A stretch of DNA of 5,571 nt from Ignavibacteriota bacterium (GTDB taxonomy: Bacteria > Bacteroidota > UBA10030 > UBA6906). The DNA lies in NCBI GenBank assembly GCA_003161755.1, contig PMNP01000011.1, positions 1,749-7,319 of the forward strand, given 5' to 3'. Made by a program: the position numbers and the translations under genes. Under the pieces are notes generated by a model, which was not told the DNA's origin, searched no databases, and saw only the letters and a list, made by a program, of their open reading frames with translations. Below are positions 5,212-5,571 of this stretch, piece by piece; position 1 is the stretch's first letter, and each line of letters starts with the position of its first letter.

Positions 5212-5571
5212 ATGCGTGTGATGAAGTTCGGCGGATCGTCTGTTGGCAATCCAGGCCGTATCAAGTATGTCATTGACATCGTCGGCCGGGCACGTGCACA
5301 ACATCGAAATATTGTGGCCGTGTTTTCCGCCTTTCAGGGAGTGACAGACCAACTCGTCGCAACGAGCCAAATGGCTGCGGAGGGAGACAAACGGTACGTT
5401 CAGTCGCTTCGGAATCTCAAAAAGCGGCACACGGACGCTCTCGCTGATCTTGTCCCCGTTCGCCGCCGCCGGAGGGCCGAATCGTTTGTCGGTGAACGGC
5501 TCGACGACCTCTCCGAAGTTCTCCACGGAGTGCTCTTCACCAAAGAACTGACCAACAGGACCCTCGACTAT
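5212..5571 (+). CDS. thrA: Aspartokinase, probably fused aspartokinase/homoserine dehydrogenase I (N-terminal 120 aa)
   Basis: The frame is open to the last base, giving 120 codons. It starts MRVMKFGGSSVGN, the KFGGSSV phosphate-binding motif of aspartate kinases, which phosphorylate aspartate to aspartyl-phosphate at the head of the Thr/Met/Lys pathways. VAVFSAFQGVTDQLV (about 38-52) is the next conserved strand-loop. SEVLHGVLFTKELTNRTLDY at the end resembles the VLHG-type segment of ThrA more than monofunctional LysC. The homoserine dehydrogenase half would lie beyond the window, so fusion is inferred, supported by the threonine attenuator in front. Start ATG 5212 follows AGGGGG (5201-5206) by 5 nt. 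ATG 5221 is in frame but 14 nt away. A basic RRRRR run near 84-88 is a local oddity. Control is likely by transcription attenuation on threonine, and family members also show feedback inhibition. Confidence 0.85.
   Translation, partial: MRVMKFGGSSVGNPGRIKYVIDIVGRARAQHRNIVAVFSAFQGVTDQLVATSQMAAEGDKRYVQSLRNLKKRHTDALADLVPVRRRRRAESFVGERLDDLSEVLHGVLFTKELTNRTLDY

Noticed and set aside
5044..5526. Minus-strand 160-codon open frame across the thr leader and thrA start
   Set aside because: It is antisense to a clearly recognisable aspartokinase N-terminus and to the Thr-codon leader. It has no ribosome site and no recognisable product.

Overview
The window looks like ordinary bacterial chromosome of moderately high GC content. 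It holds housekeeping and amino-acid biosynthesis genes, with no transposase, integrase or phage marker. Shine-Dalgarno sequences and TTGACA/TATAAT-type promoters are visible, and the tRNA gene has no encoded CCA. The protein flavours (Uup, a HisKA_2-type sensor kinase, a ThrA-type aspartokinase start) would suit a Bacteroidota/Chlorobiota-like or other FCB-group bacterium. That placement is a weak inference from appearance, not a measurement.

Layout. (1) Positions 1-1614 (+) carry the C-terminal five-sixths of a Uup-type ABC-F ATPase whose 5' end lies before the window. (2) Positions 1615-2082 hold a minus-strand transcription unit: a sigma70-like promoter (2054-2082), a leader of about 190 nt rich in GC hairpins, the initiator tRNA-fMet (1787-1859), and a 14-bp hairpin (1739-1771) between the convergent ends of the tRNA and uup. 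A 29-nt segment containing the tRNA 5' end is repeated in the leader, and a shorter version lies just after the promoter. (3) Positions 2296-4338 (+) encode a membrane sensor histidine kinase (TM, extracytoplasmic domain, TM, PAS, HisKA_2, HATPase) with no response regulator in view. (4) Positions 4495-4827 (+) encode an unrecognised 110-aa protein with two membrane segments and a strong Shine-Dalgarno. (5) Positions 4980-5571 (+) form the regulatory region and first 120 codons of a threonine-pathway aspartokinase gene, most likely thrA (fused aspartokinase/homoserine dehydrogenase).

The most striking content is in the thrA leader. A 25-codon ORF at 5052-5129, which has no homology-based support but a very clear composition, contains six consecutive Thr codons preceded by Thr-Ile-Pro. 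It is followed by a terminator-like hairpin with U-runs (5160-5200) and a competing antiterminator pairing whose 5' arm begins at the leader stop codon. This is the architecture of a ribosome-mediated threonine attenuator, analogous to enterobacterial thrL. The best promoter predicts a start site on the A of the leader ATG, so the leader peptide may be translated from a leaderless mRNA. A perfect 8+3+8 inverted repeat just upstream could be an operator adding a second layer of control.

The genes do not form one pathway. They are adjacent, apparently separately transcribed units. Only the leader, attenuator and thrA act together.
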